Positions 1-12,100 of a stretch of DNA of 64,000 bases are shown one piece after another (within the stretch, counting starts at the first letter, position 1; each line of letters opens with the position of its first letter). The stretch covers positions 496,001-560,000 of the forward strand of contig JAKJHU010000108.1 of the NCBI GenBank assembly GCA_022316685.1, given 5' to 3'. The notes beneath the pieces are model-generated. The model was given only the letters and a program-made list of their open reading frames with translations, was not told where the DNA came from and made no database searches. Both the position numbers and the translations under genes were made by a program. The DNA comes from Progne subis subis (lineage: Eukaryota > Chordata > Aves > Passeriformes > Hirundinidae).

Positions 1-4
1 ACAG

Positions 5-130
5 TTTAGTGGAGCAGCAGAGGAGAAGCTGAAACTTGCCACTGCCACCTTCTGCAGCAACCAGCCCTTCGCTCTCGAGGTCATCAAGTCCCGCCAGAAG
101 AAGGACTCGCGCTTCCAGACCTTCGTGCAG
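5..130 (+). CDS. ARHGEF12: ARHGEF12 exon, DH domain part 1
   Basis: Encodes 42 residues from FSGAAEEKLK to SRFQTFVQ in the middle of the DH domain. Ends at CAG|GTGGGT with phase 0. The window opens with ACAG immediately before the first codon used here. This could be the acceptor, or the exon could extend further upstream. Confidence 0.9.
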
Positions 131-3100
131 GTGGGTTTTCTCCCCCAGGCTTTTAGATTTTCTCCCCCAGGCTTGTAGGTTTTCTCCACCAGTCTTTTAG
201 GTTTTCTCCACCAGTCTTTCAGGTTTTCTCCTCCTGACTTTTGAGTTTTTTTCCACCAGGCTCTGAGTTCCACCAGCTTTTGAGTTTTCTCTGCCAGGAT
301 TTTGAGTTTTCTCCACCAGGCTTTGAGTTGCCTCAGCACAGCCCAGTGAATCCTCCTAGATTAAATTCTGATAATTAATGACACTAATTAATGACGTCAT
401 GCCCAAGGCTGCCTTCAGCTGGGGATCATTCCCAGCGCTGTGTTTATCTCTCCTGGTGGTTTCTGGAGGGAGGAGCCCTCAGTTCTGGGGAGCCCTGCTG
501 GAATGCAGGGCAGCACGCGCTGTCCCTGGCAGGAGATGTCCTCTCCCTCGAGGTGCTGCTGCCCAAAGATGCCAAATTCTGTGGGGCAGAGAGCTCAGGG
601 TGCCAGGGGCTGGAGACAGATGCTGCACAGCTGCTCTGCCTGCCAGGAGTGGGCTCTGGGTCCATGTGGCATTTGCAGGAGAACATTTTATCTGCATGAG
701 CACAGGCTGGGAGGAGCTCTGGGAGTACAAGGAGAGATTATTTTGACAAATGTCCTGTGCTTTGCTGCGGTGTGAAAGCCCAGACTGATGTGTTCCCTGG
801 GTGCTGCCGACTGAGATTGATTGGGGATGGGCCCATGCCCATGGGGAGTAATGAGGGGAGGAAGGCGCTGCTGCTGTGATGAGCTTTTCCTCTGGGTAAT
901 TGCAGATGGAGAGGGGATTTGTTGTCTGAGTGATAGATCTTGGCATCTCTTGTCTTGTATTTAATTACTGGAAAGTGAAGTAATAGATGTTTAAGTGATG
1001 AATAGATGTTGTGCATTCAGGTAATTATGGCCTTAATAAAAATGACAAATGCAGATATTGTGCTGTTGAAATTTAGGATGCCGAGAGCAATCCCCTGTGC
1101 CGGCGGCTGCAGCTGAAGGATATCATCCCCACGGAGATGCAGAGGTTGACTAAATACCCCCTGCTGCTGGATAACATTGCTAAATACACAGGTAAAGCCT
1201 TTCCACTGGGGTTTGGGCACCCACCTCAGCAGTGTTTTTTAGGTAAATGTGTTAAATAACACTTTAATTTTGTCCCCCTCTCTCTGTTTTCATTGAGACC
1301 TCACTGCCGCCTTCTGCACAGGAGGTGTAAAAAAATAATGCTAAAAAGAAAAATCCAGCGTTTGCTCCTCCTTAGGAAAATAAAAAGGAAATTCAGTGTG
1401 AAATAAGTAAATCTCTCAAACCACTAAAGCAGCACTGAGCATCCTCGTGCTCTTGCAGAGGGTGGGGTTTAATTAGGATTTGTTACACTGGAAGATACTT
1501 TCAGCACAACAGGTAAAAAACGTGATAAATAATAGCACAAAATGCCTTCCCAGCTTCACTATCTGATACCTGCTGCAGAGTAATTCCATTACTCATAAAA
1601 ATAGACTGCAGCTACAAGTTCCCTCTAATCCTAATTAGGAAAGCATGTGATACTCCATTATCTTTGATGTACTGGTTTATGTTCCTGTTAACTGAATTCT
1701 CAGTGTGGCTGCTGGTGCTGGTGAGAATTGATGGGTTCACCTGTGCCTGTACTCTCAGTGAGGATTTTGGGTTCTCAGATTATTGTGAGTGTTCCTCACA
1801 AGGCCCTGAAAAAGGGAGAGTAACAATTGTATAATGTGTAACGACCTGCAGGTCACAATGAATTCTCTCCTGTCACAAATCTCATTTCAATCACTAGGTG
1901 CAGTGCTTTTGTTGATAGACTTCTCTGCGAGTTTAACTCCTCTTTGTCCGATCTGAGGTCAGCAGGCTGCCCTGGTGGGGCTGGGAGTCACTGTCCCGCT
2001 TGGTTTTATTCTTGCAGAGCTGCCTGAGGAGAAGGAGAAAGTCAAGAAAGCAGCAGATCACTGTCGCCAGATCCTCAACCACGTGAACCAGGCTGTCAAA
2101 GAGTCAGAGAACAAGCAGGTGAGAGGGGCAGAGTGAACGTGCAGGGCTGGGCACAGCAGTGAACCTGCACTCTGGGGAGTTCTGCTGCTCCAAGTGACCC
2201 TTGCCTTGCATTTCCTGCAGCACTTGGAGGATTATCAGCGGAGGCTCGATCTCTCCTACTTGAAGCAGTCGGAGGATCCCATGATGGATGAGTTCAGGGT
2301 GAGTGGCAGCACTAAAAGCAGCCCTGTGTGAATTGAGTTTGCAGCCCAGTCAAGTGGTCTTTGGAGATAAATATTTCTGCGTGAAAATGGAAACAATTAG
2401 TCTCAGAAATGTGAGTTTTGCCACCTTCCTGAAGGTCTGTGTGGCTCTGGCAGCCCAGTTCTGCACATCACGGTGCTGATGAAGCTTGTCAGCTGTGTGC
2501 AACAAACCTTTATGGCCTGCAAGCTCAAGCAGTGTATCCCAGAAGAGATGCCTGATGGATAATGAGATTACTGTGGAAATTTATCTCATGTGAGTGCTGT
2601 CTTAGTGATGCTGTTGGAACTGGAGAGGCCTTGGAGAGCCCTGAGGTGTAACAGTGCGATTGGCTTTAAAAGGAGAGCTTGCAGAAAAACGTGGGAGATC
2701 CACATGGCCAAATAAAGCCTGAAGTCCAGTATTAAAAATACCGTTTCACAGCTCCTGTGAATCCCTGCAGTTTTGTTGGAAGCTGGTTACCTGCTGCTTG
2801 CTTCCCCATCTCCCTCAGAGTCAGTGTGAATCAAAAAAAAAAAAAAAAAAAAGAATCTTTTCTATAAAACTGTGTCATGTCTCCTTCCCCAAATCAACTT
2901 CAGCGAGGAGAGGAAGAACTTCCTGGCAGCTACAAAATCTCGCTGTCGTTGATTGCAGACTCTGCGGCTTGGAAGGGATGAATTGTGAAAATTGTCACTT
3001 CTGCTTGCCTGCAGATCTAAATGTCACCAGCACTGAAGTGCCTGCGGAATCCATTGACATTACAAATCCTGTCAGATCAGTCGGGATGATTTGTAAATAA

Positions 3101-6100
3101 TTTGTGGGCACACTTGACTTGCAAATGGAGTGCTGCAGCATTAATCAGTTGTAATGCTAGAACTGGATGTGGGGTGTGAGGAAATGAGGAAAAACTCCTC
3201 CTAGGAAACGGGTGACATCCTAATGGCCCAGGAGCTTGACTTGGTGGGAGAGTTCCCCACCCTGTGGCACTTGGCATGTGGAAAAGAGCAGTGGAAAAGT
3301 GATAAACAGCCTCTTTGACGAGATTTTGGGTTCCCTGCTTTCTTTTCCCAGCCTGGGTTTAGCTGCTTAGCTCCAAACTGGAGTCCCTCTGGCATTCCTG
3401 TGTTTTATCATCACTTGCTTCCGTAGAAATTTCATTTTTTTTTCCTTTCCCCTGGTGACAGAACCTGGATCTAACGAAGAGAAAAATGCTCCACGAAGGG
3501 CCCCTGACCTGGAAAGTGAATCGTGACAAAACCATCGGTGAGTCTGGGCCACCCCTCACTCCCCTGGCTCTGGGTGAGTTTGCTGGGAAGGAGAGGAGGG
3601 AAAAGCTCTGCTGCAGCTCCCAATTATGCTTCTTACTGCCACCTCTAATAATGCCTGTGTGCTTCTCCGAGCTGATTAAATTATTCTTGTCAATTCTGAA
3701 ATGTGCTGGAGTATCATTAGGGCCACGCAGGGACACAGCAGTCAGTCATGAGCTGATCCAATTCCATCTGTAGCTTTTTGCTGGAGTTTTCACGAGGAAG
3801 ATTTGCAAGCTTTGCCTGGAACGGCACAGCACTGATTGCTGCCTCTGCATGAGTAATCAGAAATGCAATCTTTTAACTCGTTCTGGGCGCTTTTTTTTAT
3901 TTATTTTATTTTTTTTTTTGGCACTCTGGGCAGATCTGTACACTCTGCTGCTGGAGGACATCCTGGTGCTGCTGCAGAAGCAAGATGACAAACTGGTGCT
4001 GAAGTGCCACAGCAAGATCCTGGCGTCCACGGCCGACAGCAAACACACCTTCAGCCCCATCATCAAACTCAACACCGTGCTGGTTCGCCAGGTGGCCACA
4101 GGTCAGTGCAGCCCACTGAGAAAGCAAAAGGAGAAGCCAAAAATAAAGATTAGCTCGGTTGAGGGAGATGATTTTGTGTAGATTTTCAGAGCAGAACGCG
4201 GAAAACTTGCGTAGGCTTAATTCTTGGTTGTCCAACATCGTGCTTAGTATGGATGAGCTGTTTTAACTCCTTTGCATCGGTAATAGGCATTGCTTGGGTT
4301 TTAAATAGACTTCTAAATGAAAGTACTCTGATTGTGTTAGAGGAGAAGCGCTCTGGAAATTATTAGAAGAGAAAAGAGGAGGAATGAAGCCTTTTCAAAA
4401 TGAGTTTTTTTCCTTTGAGGGCACATTTCTTTGACAGGACAAGGTCAGTGTTTCTGTTTTAGCATTAGAGAGTTATCTCATGGACGTTCTCATTGCTTTG
4501 GGCTGGGGTTATGGCTTGCTGTAGGAATTTTTGGGAGGCTGTGTGGGACGCGTCTCAGTGCTCCCTTCCCTGTGTTGGTGCAGATAACAAAGCTTTCTTC
4601 GTCATCTCCATGTCAGCGACGGGGGCTCACATCTACGAGCTGGTGGCACAGACTGTCTCAGAGAAGAATGTGTAAGTCCTGGGGTCAATTCCAGCTGCTG
4701 CTGGGTTTGTTGGACCTGAGAGACCTTTACCTCATGAATTCCCTGAGTTCTTTCTCCAAAGTTGGCTGGAAACCTGGTGTCTCTGTTGGAAGCATCCGTG
4801 GATAGTCCCTCCCAGCTGGCTCACTCCAGACCCTTTCCTGACCTCCAAAATGCTTTTATTTACCCTGAAAATTGCAGGTTTTTGGGCCTGGCTGCCAGAT
4901 CAGACAGAGAATTAATCCTGCATCTTCATGCAGCACCAGAGATCTTTGCAGATTTACATTCTGGCATCATAAACACCCCACTTCAGGGACTGGGTTCCAC
5001 GGCTTTATTGGGAGAAACTCTTTTCTCCTAAAGAATACGTAGGGCTAGATGTGTTTATGGGATCCGTGACTGCTGTTGCACGTATTGCACTTCAGTGAGG
5101 TGTGAAATCATGCTTTTTTATGTATTTATATATAAATTAACAAGTCCTGTCTATCATTTCTATCTGCTGAAGAGCATCCAGGTGACCTGAGCTTTATGAT
5201 TTCAAGAGTGTTCCTGGGGAGGGGGCTGAATGTAACAGAACTTTAAAAAAAGAAAGACATTTCTTTTGGTAAGAAAAGCAGTAATAATATCAGTTGGATT
5301 TAAGAGGATTAAACAGAGAAATGCTCATTCTGTTCCACTTGCTGCATGGTTTTATTTGCTGTCTGTGCTGCAGCTGGCAGGACCTTATAGCTCAGATGGC
5401 AGGAACTGTGAAGATGGGGAGCAGCAGAAGAGTGATCCCACTGCCTCAGTCAGGCCCTGGCGAGTAAGTCAAAGCTGCAGGAAGAAGAAAAGCTGATTTT
5501 TTTTTTGTTCTCCAGCACCCCTTTTCCTGCTCAAAACCTGCCCTCCAAGGCATGGATTCTCCTGCAGATCAGCGTGACTGAAAGGATGTGTTTGTTCTTC
5601 CCTCCCTGCAGAGAGGAGCGTGAAGAAGAGGAGCAGCAGAAGCTGAAAGAGCAGCATGACATTCCTGCCAGCAGCCTGCAAAGTCCAGGTAAAACGGGGA
5701 TTTGGGGAAGTGGGAGCAGGAGATTTGCTCCACGGAGTGCAGATGTGCCCAGCCATGCTCCTGGGGGCTTGGGGATCCTGGGGCAGCTTTGAGATTGTCC
5801 TGGAAAGGGATGATTTCTTTACAAGCCGTTCAGAGAAGTGATGCTGAACCTCTTGGAAATGCACCTTTTACTATTTCCATCTGATTTACAAACTGCCGGG
5901 AGAATCTTTTTTCTTTAAACTTGGAAAGAACTGGCCTTTTACTAAAAGCTCAAGAATTTTAGTGTTCCCAGAGTGGAATTTTCCGCAGTTTTATCATCGT
6001 CGTTTCACCTGAATTTTTGTTTTCTAGATAAAGACTTGGGCCTGGAGTCTCCCTTAATACTGAACCCTCAGTCCTCTTCACCCATCATGTCTGAAAAGGC

Positions 6101-9100
6101 CAAGGTGGAGGGGCTGCTGGGGGCCGAGGGGCAGTTTGAGAAGGTGCAGCAGGCAGAGCTGGCACTGAAGGACTCCTCTGCCTGCTACGAACACCCAGCC
6201 AGCAGCTCAGCCTCGGTGCCGGAGGGGCAGTGGGCACAGGATGCCCTGAGGAACTGTGAGTACCCGTGGGCAGGGGGATTTGGAGGTGGGGTTTATTCAA
6301 GCAGCCTGTTTCTGTTTATTACCCACTCCCACTGGGCTGGATTTCACACAGAATGCATCAGGCAGCAAGGAGATCTGAATCCAGGCACTGCCCTTTCCCT
6401 GGGCTTTAGGCATCTCCTTGTTTTTCCGGGGTTTTATATCCTGAATGAGGGTGATAATGAATTTTTACCGTCCATGGAGTGCTTTGATGGCAAAATCCTA
6501 TTGCAGACCTCCGTGCACAGTGCCATTGCTGGTCAGCAGTTTTTAAAGACAAGGCAGTCAGGCCTGGACTTCTTTCCCTAGCACTGGAGCAGAACTGGAG
6601 AGCTTGCTTGTGTTGCAGAATATAATTTTCTTTTTTTTTTTTTTTTCCCCCTTGGTAAAATCCTGCAAATTGTTAAGCTCACTTATATCCAAAGGCCAGG
6701 TTCAGATTTCCTGAGTACCTGGGAAGTGGTTGGGTCTAATTAGATGAGCGCTTGTGTGCGTTGAGAGCTTCTCCTGATGGACAGATCATTGTTGGAAACT
6801 GGTTTTAAGGTTTTTAGTCACTTCCTCCTGCTCTCCTTTCAGAGGAGGAATGCAGATCTCTGCAACCTGCTGGACCAGCTCTGGCAGTGCAGCTCCTAAA
6901 TATAACTCCCTGAAATTTGAATGAATTCATTAATCCACAGATCTCTCCTTGGCAACTCTGGAAGGGACACAAAGTCCCTCAGTTGTACTTGGAGTCTGTG
7001 GAATATCTGCTTTTACCAAAATGCAGAGCTCTCCCATCCTTGGCCCCAGTTGCCTCTTCCATCTCTCTGTCCAAGCAATGACGGTTCTCTGCAGCCTCAG
7101 AGTTATCTCGGAGCTTTAAATCCGTTTATTCTACTTCTTAGAGGATTTAAAGTTCTTTTTTTCATCTGAATGTTGGACAGATATTCTTGGTGCTTGTTTT
7201 AAGAGGCCATGGCTAAAATAATCTTACTCTGGGGGTGTGTAGGGACAGTTTGAGTGACCCTGCAGCGTCTCCTGAGTGTTGGGAGTTAAAAGAGGAGCTC
7301 TCCAACATCGTGACAGGAGCCTGAGCTGAGTGGCAGTTCTGCTGTTCGACATCACAGCTTTTTCTGGGTGTTGCAAGAGCGTTTTGTGGTGAGGAGGAAC
7401 AATCCGAGGCTCTTGACAGCAGCACGTTTTTGTTTGGAACGATGTGTCCCTATTATGAAGTGTTTGGTTGGGATAATTTGGGAACTAAAGGAATGTGGGT
7501 TGAAGTTCAACCAGGCATAAATTTGCATAGAATTTTAGGGGAAATATTTCTTGATTTTTTTCCCCCCCCCCCCCCCTTTTTTTTTTCTGCTCTGTCATTT
7601 CAAACCTGAGTGGAATATTCCCAATTTCCTAGAGGTGAGAATCCCCTGTTGTACCCACAGCCGTGAACTCCTTTGCAGGGTAAAACCCAGGCACTCAGGA
7701 TAATTTCTGGAGACAATTTCTTTGGTTTTCTCCAAGGAGATGCAACATGTCCTGACATATTGCAAGGTAAAACAGAGGAGAGAGGCTGCAGCCTTTAATA
7801 CATTTATTTTTATCCCTGTTTTTCCAACCAAGAGCAAGGAGAGGAGTCACACCTCTGTCAGAGGGTGACCTTTGTGTCTTCTTTAATCCCTTCTGTGCTC
7901 TGAGCGTTGCCTGGATTTATCGGGTGCCATTAGTGCAAGAGCAGGATTTTCAGATATTAGCATAGAAACCGAGATTTTGGGTGAGCAGGAAGGGAGGTGA
8001 TGAGCTCAGAGAATATCCTGAGCTGGAGAGGAGCCAGAAGGATCACTGAGTCCAAGCCCTGTCCATTTAATTAGGGGATTTTTGAATATACAGTGCAAAA
8101 ACCATCCCTGATCTGTGACCCGGCTGGGTCTGACATCACCACTGATCCTTGGAGTTTTCACAAACAATTTTTCTCAGGCTGTGGGACGTCCCCACTTCTG
8201 TCTCTGAAAATCTGCTCAGTCTGGTCACTGAGACCCAGTCGTGTCCATCTCACCCCGGAGTTTTTGCCTGACCCTTGCCTGTCCTTGCAGTGGGGTTGCT
8301 GCGGCAGCTCTTGGTGCAGCAGCTGGGCCTGGCCGAGAAGGGCACCCTGGAGGACAGACAGCGCTTGCCCAGGTTCAGGACCGTGTCCCAGGAAGCCCAG
8401 ACAGAGAGTGGGAACGAGCTGCAGCCCTCTGACAGCAGACTGCAGCAGCCTGGAGAGGACGGGAGCCTTGGCAGAACTCGAGAGCCCGCGGCTAGGGCAC
8501 GGCCCCCGGACTGCAGCCGAGTGCCCGGCCTCGGGGGACGCCACGCGGCCGGCGGGCAGCGAGCCCGGGGCCGGGGGCGCTTTGCCCATGGACAGCATGA
8601 ACCTGGAGGGCTCCAGCTCGGAGCTGGAGGGGCTGGGGGCTGAGGAGAGCGGGGAGCATTTCTTCGATGCCCGGGAAGCTCACAGCGACGAGAACCCCGC
8701 CGAGAGCGAGCTGCTGGACAGGAAGGAGGACGAGGAGGTGCAGATTCGGATCTCAGGTGAGCTCCACGCGTCACCTTCTGCTTTTCTGGGATAGGACAGT
8801 CTGTTCCTAACTCACAACAAGTCATTTTAGCCCTGTGCAAAGGGGGACCTGATGAATTCTACCTGTGGTGGAGCAAAGGCTGAAATGCTGGGGGCTCACC
8901 CTGGGGCAGACTGGAATTGCAGAGGCACCAGGCACAAGCCGAGCCCTCGATTGTGCCTGTCCTGGACCACTTTTATCCCCCTGATGCCTATAGGGACCTG
9001 GAGGGAAAAGGTTTTCCCTGAAGGCAAAGCACTTTTTAAAGCCCTTTTCCTGATCAAGCTTCAGGAAGGAAACTGGAGACTTTTAATTTTACACTGTAAT

Positions 9101-12100
9101 GGTCTCCTGTAACCTTACCATACTCTGAAACTCTTAAAACTTTATTATTTCATTATTTTTATTGTTACTGCTGCACTAATTGACTGTTTGACAGCTACCT
9201 GAGCACACCAACCTTAGCACAGAAGCTGAGCTTTGTCTCCTGTGCATTTCGTAGCAGAATCAGCTGCTATCAGGTGGATTCAACACTAACAGCCACACAG
9301 AAGTCTCTTACCCATAAATATGCTTTTATTTCAAAATTGGATTATATCCACGTGGATAAGCCAATTTGTGACTGCCCCGGTGCTCCTTTCCAACTACGTA
9401 CTGCAAATAATTTTTTCTCACTGAGACAATTTAAATTATTAAAACTGAGCCAACAATTTGCAGCATCTAATTTATTTGTCACCTCTTCCACTGTTTACTT
9501 TTTTAACAGTACTGGGGACGTCAGAATGAGATTGATCTGTTTTTAGTCAATTCTGAGTCCCCTGTGCTGGCTTTGCTGTGGTATCACAGAGAAATTCATT
9601 AAATAAACTCCTGTTGCTGGGTGCAGGTTGTGAAAGCGTTTTCTGTCTGTAATTATTTTAACTTTTAGCATATCAGCAAGCTGTGTTTTAAACCTCACCC
9701 ATCTAAAAGTATCCCCATTGCCCGGGCTGGGGAGTGGAGTTTGGGAGTGCAGCCGCTGGGTTTGTTGGGTGCCATTAGTGCAAGAGCAGGATTTTCAGAT
9801 ATTAGCATAGAAACCGAGATTTTGGGTGAGCAGGAAAGGAGGTGATGAGCTCAGAGAATATCCTGAGCTGGAGAGGAGCCAGAAGGATCACTGAGTCCAA
9901 GCCCTGTCCATTTAATTAGGGGATTTTTGAATATACAGTGCAAAAACCATCCCTGATCTGTGACCCGGCTGGGTCTGACATCACCACTGATCCTTAGGAG
10001 TTTTCACAAACGATTTTTCTCAGGATATGGGCCGTGGGACGTCCCCACTTCTGTCTCTGAAAATCTGCTCAAACCCCTCCCCGAGCCCCGAAGCTTCTTG
10101 GGGACGTCCGTGTGAAACCCCGTTGTCTCCGCAGGAAATTATTTGATCCTCGACGGATACGGAACAGTGCAGGAGAGCTCCACGGACGAGGAGGTGTCAG
10201 CCCTGGTCCTGCAGTGCACCTCCCACAGCCAGCCCCCCCTGGACTGTCCCCAGCAGCAGCAGCAGCCCCTGTCCCCAAGGGACGCCCGCTCGGACGGGGG
10301 CAGCTCCCCGTTCCCCGAGGAGCTGCTGGGCTCGCGCTGGGCAGGGCTGGAGGAGCCCTGTCCCTTCCTGGGCAGCCCTCAGCTCCCTCTGGAGATCCGA
10401 GTGCAGCTCATGCAGTACATCCACAACATCGAGGATGCCCTGGAGAAGCTGAAGGTGCGTGGCTTTTTGTTGTTTTTTTTTTAATTGTTGTTAATTGTTA
10501 TTACTGCACGTAGAAGGTTTGATCGTCACCTGAGCGGGCGTTGGACCTTTTCCATACCCGTTGAGTTTTGGGTTGGAAAACGGCTTTAAAGCAATTTGGA
10601 TTGGCAAGAGCACAGCCACGTTTCTCTTTATGTCAGACTCTTACTCCTGGAAGCCTTTAAAGCAAAATCTTCTGCTTTTTTTTTGCTGTTTTGTGTGCAT
10701 TGAGTCACAACTCAATCAGAACATTCTGATCAGGCCAATAGCTCTGCTGGAGGTGGGGAGCTCTTTATTGCTTTGATTTTGATCTGGAGAAATTTCTGAG
10801 GGATGGGACAAGCCTGCACAAGTTGAGTTTTCAATAGGCCTGAGGAATGTGGATTCCTGACATGAAGATTAGGGAGAAATTCTTCACAGAGGGTTGGGAG
10901 GGTCAGAGTCCCCATCCCTGGAGGTGCTCAAGGACAGACGGGGTGTGGCACTTGGTGACAAGGTGGTCTTCAGGCATGGGCTGGGCTCAAAGATCTCCAA
11001 GGTGTTTTCCAGCCTTGGTAAATCTGTGAAATCTCTCATGTGCTGCTGCTCATGGTGTCAGATGAAGATGCTGAGTTGCTCCAAGGATATCAGACCGAGG
11101 TTTTTCAGGCTCTATATATTCCAAATGATTTTTGCATGGGAAAGTTTTTCTCTTTATAGAGTAACTGCAGAAGGTTTGATGTGTGAAACATCCAATAGCC
11201 AGCCTTTAGTTTCCCTGAAATCAGAATATTGCATGCAAATAAAGCTGCTGATAAAGGAGCTAAGAGGGGTCACTCCACCCTGGCTGTTTGCAGTAGTGAA
11301 ACTTCTCTTTTCCTCTTTGAACCCCCTCTTTGTTTGCTTGGTAAATGGAGAGCCAGTTGAGTTTTGGGGCTGTTGTTGTTGTTTTGCAGGAGGTTGAGGA
11401 GGATTACAGCGTTCTGCGGCGCCAGGGGCTGGCTGGCTCAGCCTCCACAGGAGAGCACTCAGGTAGGAGCAGCAGGGACCCCCTGAGCCCCAAAATCACA
11501 CCCAGAGCACAAAGTCAGTGTTGGAGGTGAGGCCTTTTTGGACTTGCCTAAAAGCAGAGGCCAGACAGAATGAAGAGAATAAAAATCAGTTCTGTTTATT
11601 GAAGGACCCTCAAGGACATTTAGGGCAGACAAAGCCCCCCAGGGGCTGCACCCAAAATGGACAATGGTCACAGGGTTTGCACACTTTGATCACTTTGGGC
11701 CATTTGCACATTGGGTTCATCTCCCAATTACAGCTTCAGCCAATGAAGTCATTGACCCCAAGTTTGCTGCCCCCAGCTCACTTTTGTTGCCATCTCTCAG
11801 GCCTGAGGCAGTGAGGTGTCCTTGGTTGCCAGGCCTGGAGAGGAATTGCTGTGTGTGAGCAAAATGGGGAAGCAGCAGCTCGCACTGTGTGTGGAGTTTG
11901 GAGTTCTGCACTAAAGAACTGCAGGGTTACACACAGATGGAAAATAGAAAAGCTGAAATCCGAAGGGATCAGAGGTCCAGCTGGACCAGAAAAGGTTTCA
12001 CCTCCTTGAGCAGCTCCGGCAGTGCTGCCTGCAGGAAAGGTCAGCTCCATCCCTGGAGGATCAGCTGAGCTTGTTCCTCCTCTGGAAAGTTCTGTCTGCA

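Larger units (their letters stand above)
6256..8290 (+). other. ARHGEF12: ARHGEF12 intron
   Basis: Two-kilobase intron. It holds an old repeat copy (6318-6480) that also occurs at 13,744, a T7-C15-T10 pyrimidine tract (7555-7586), and the first copy of a 0.3-kb duplication (7914-8218). Confidence 0.85.

Noticed and set aside
8093..8794. 233-codon single-frame reading of the exon at 8291 with intron sequence
   Set aside because: Its first part is intron and out of the conserved frame. Only the 3' portion is real, which is how the frame break was found.
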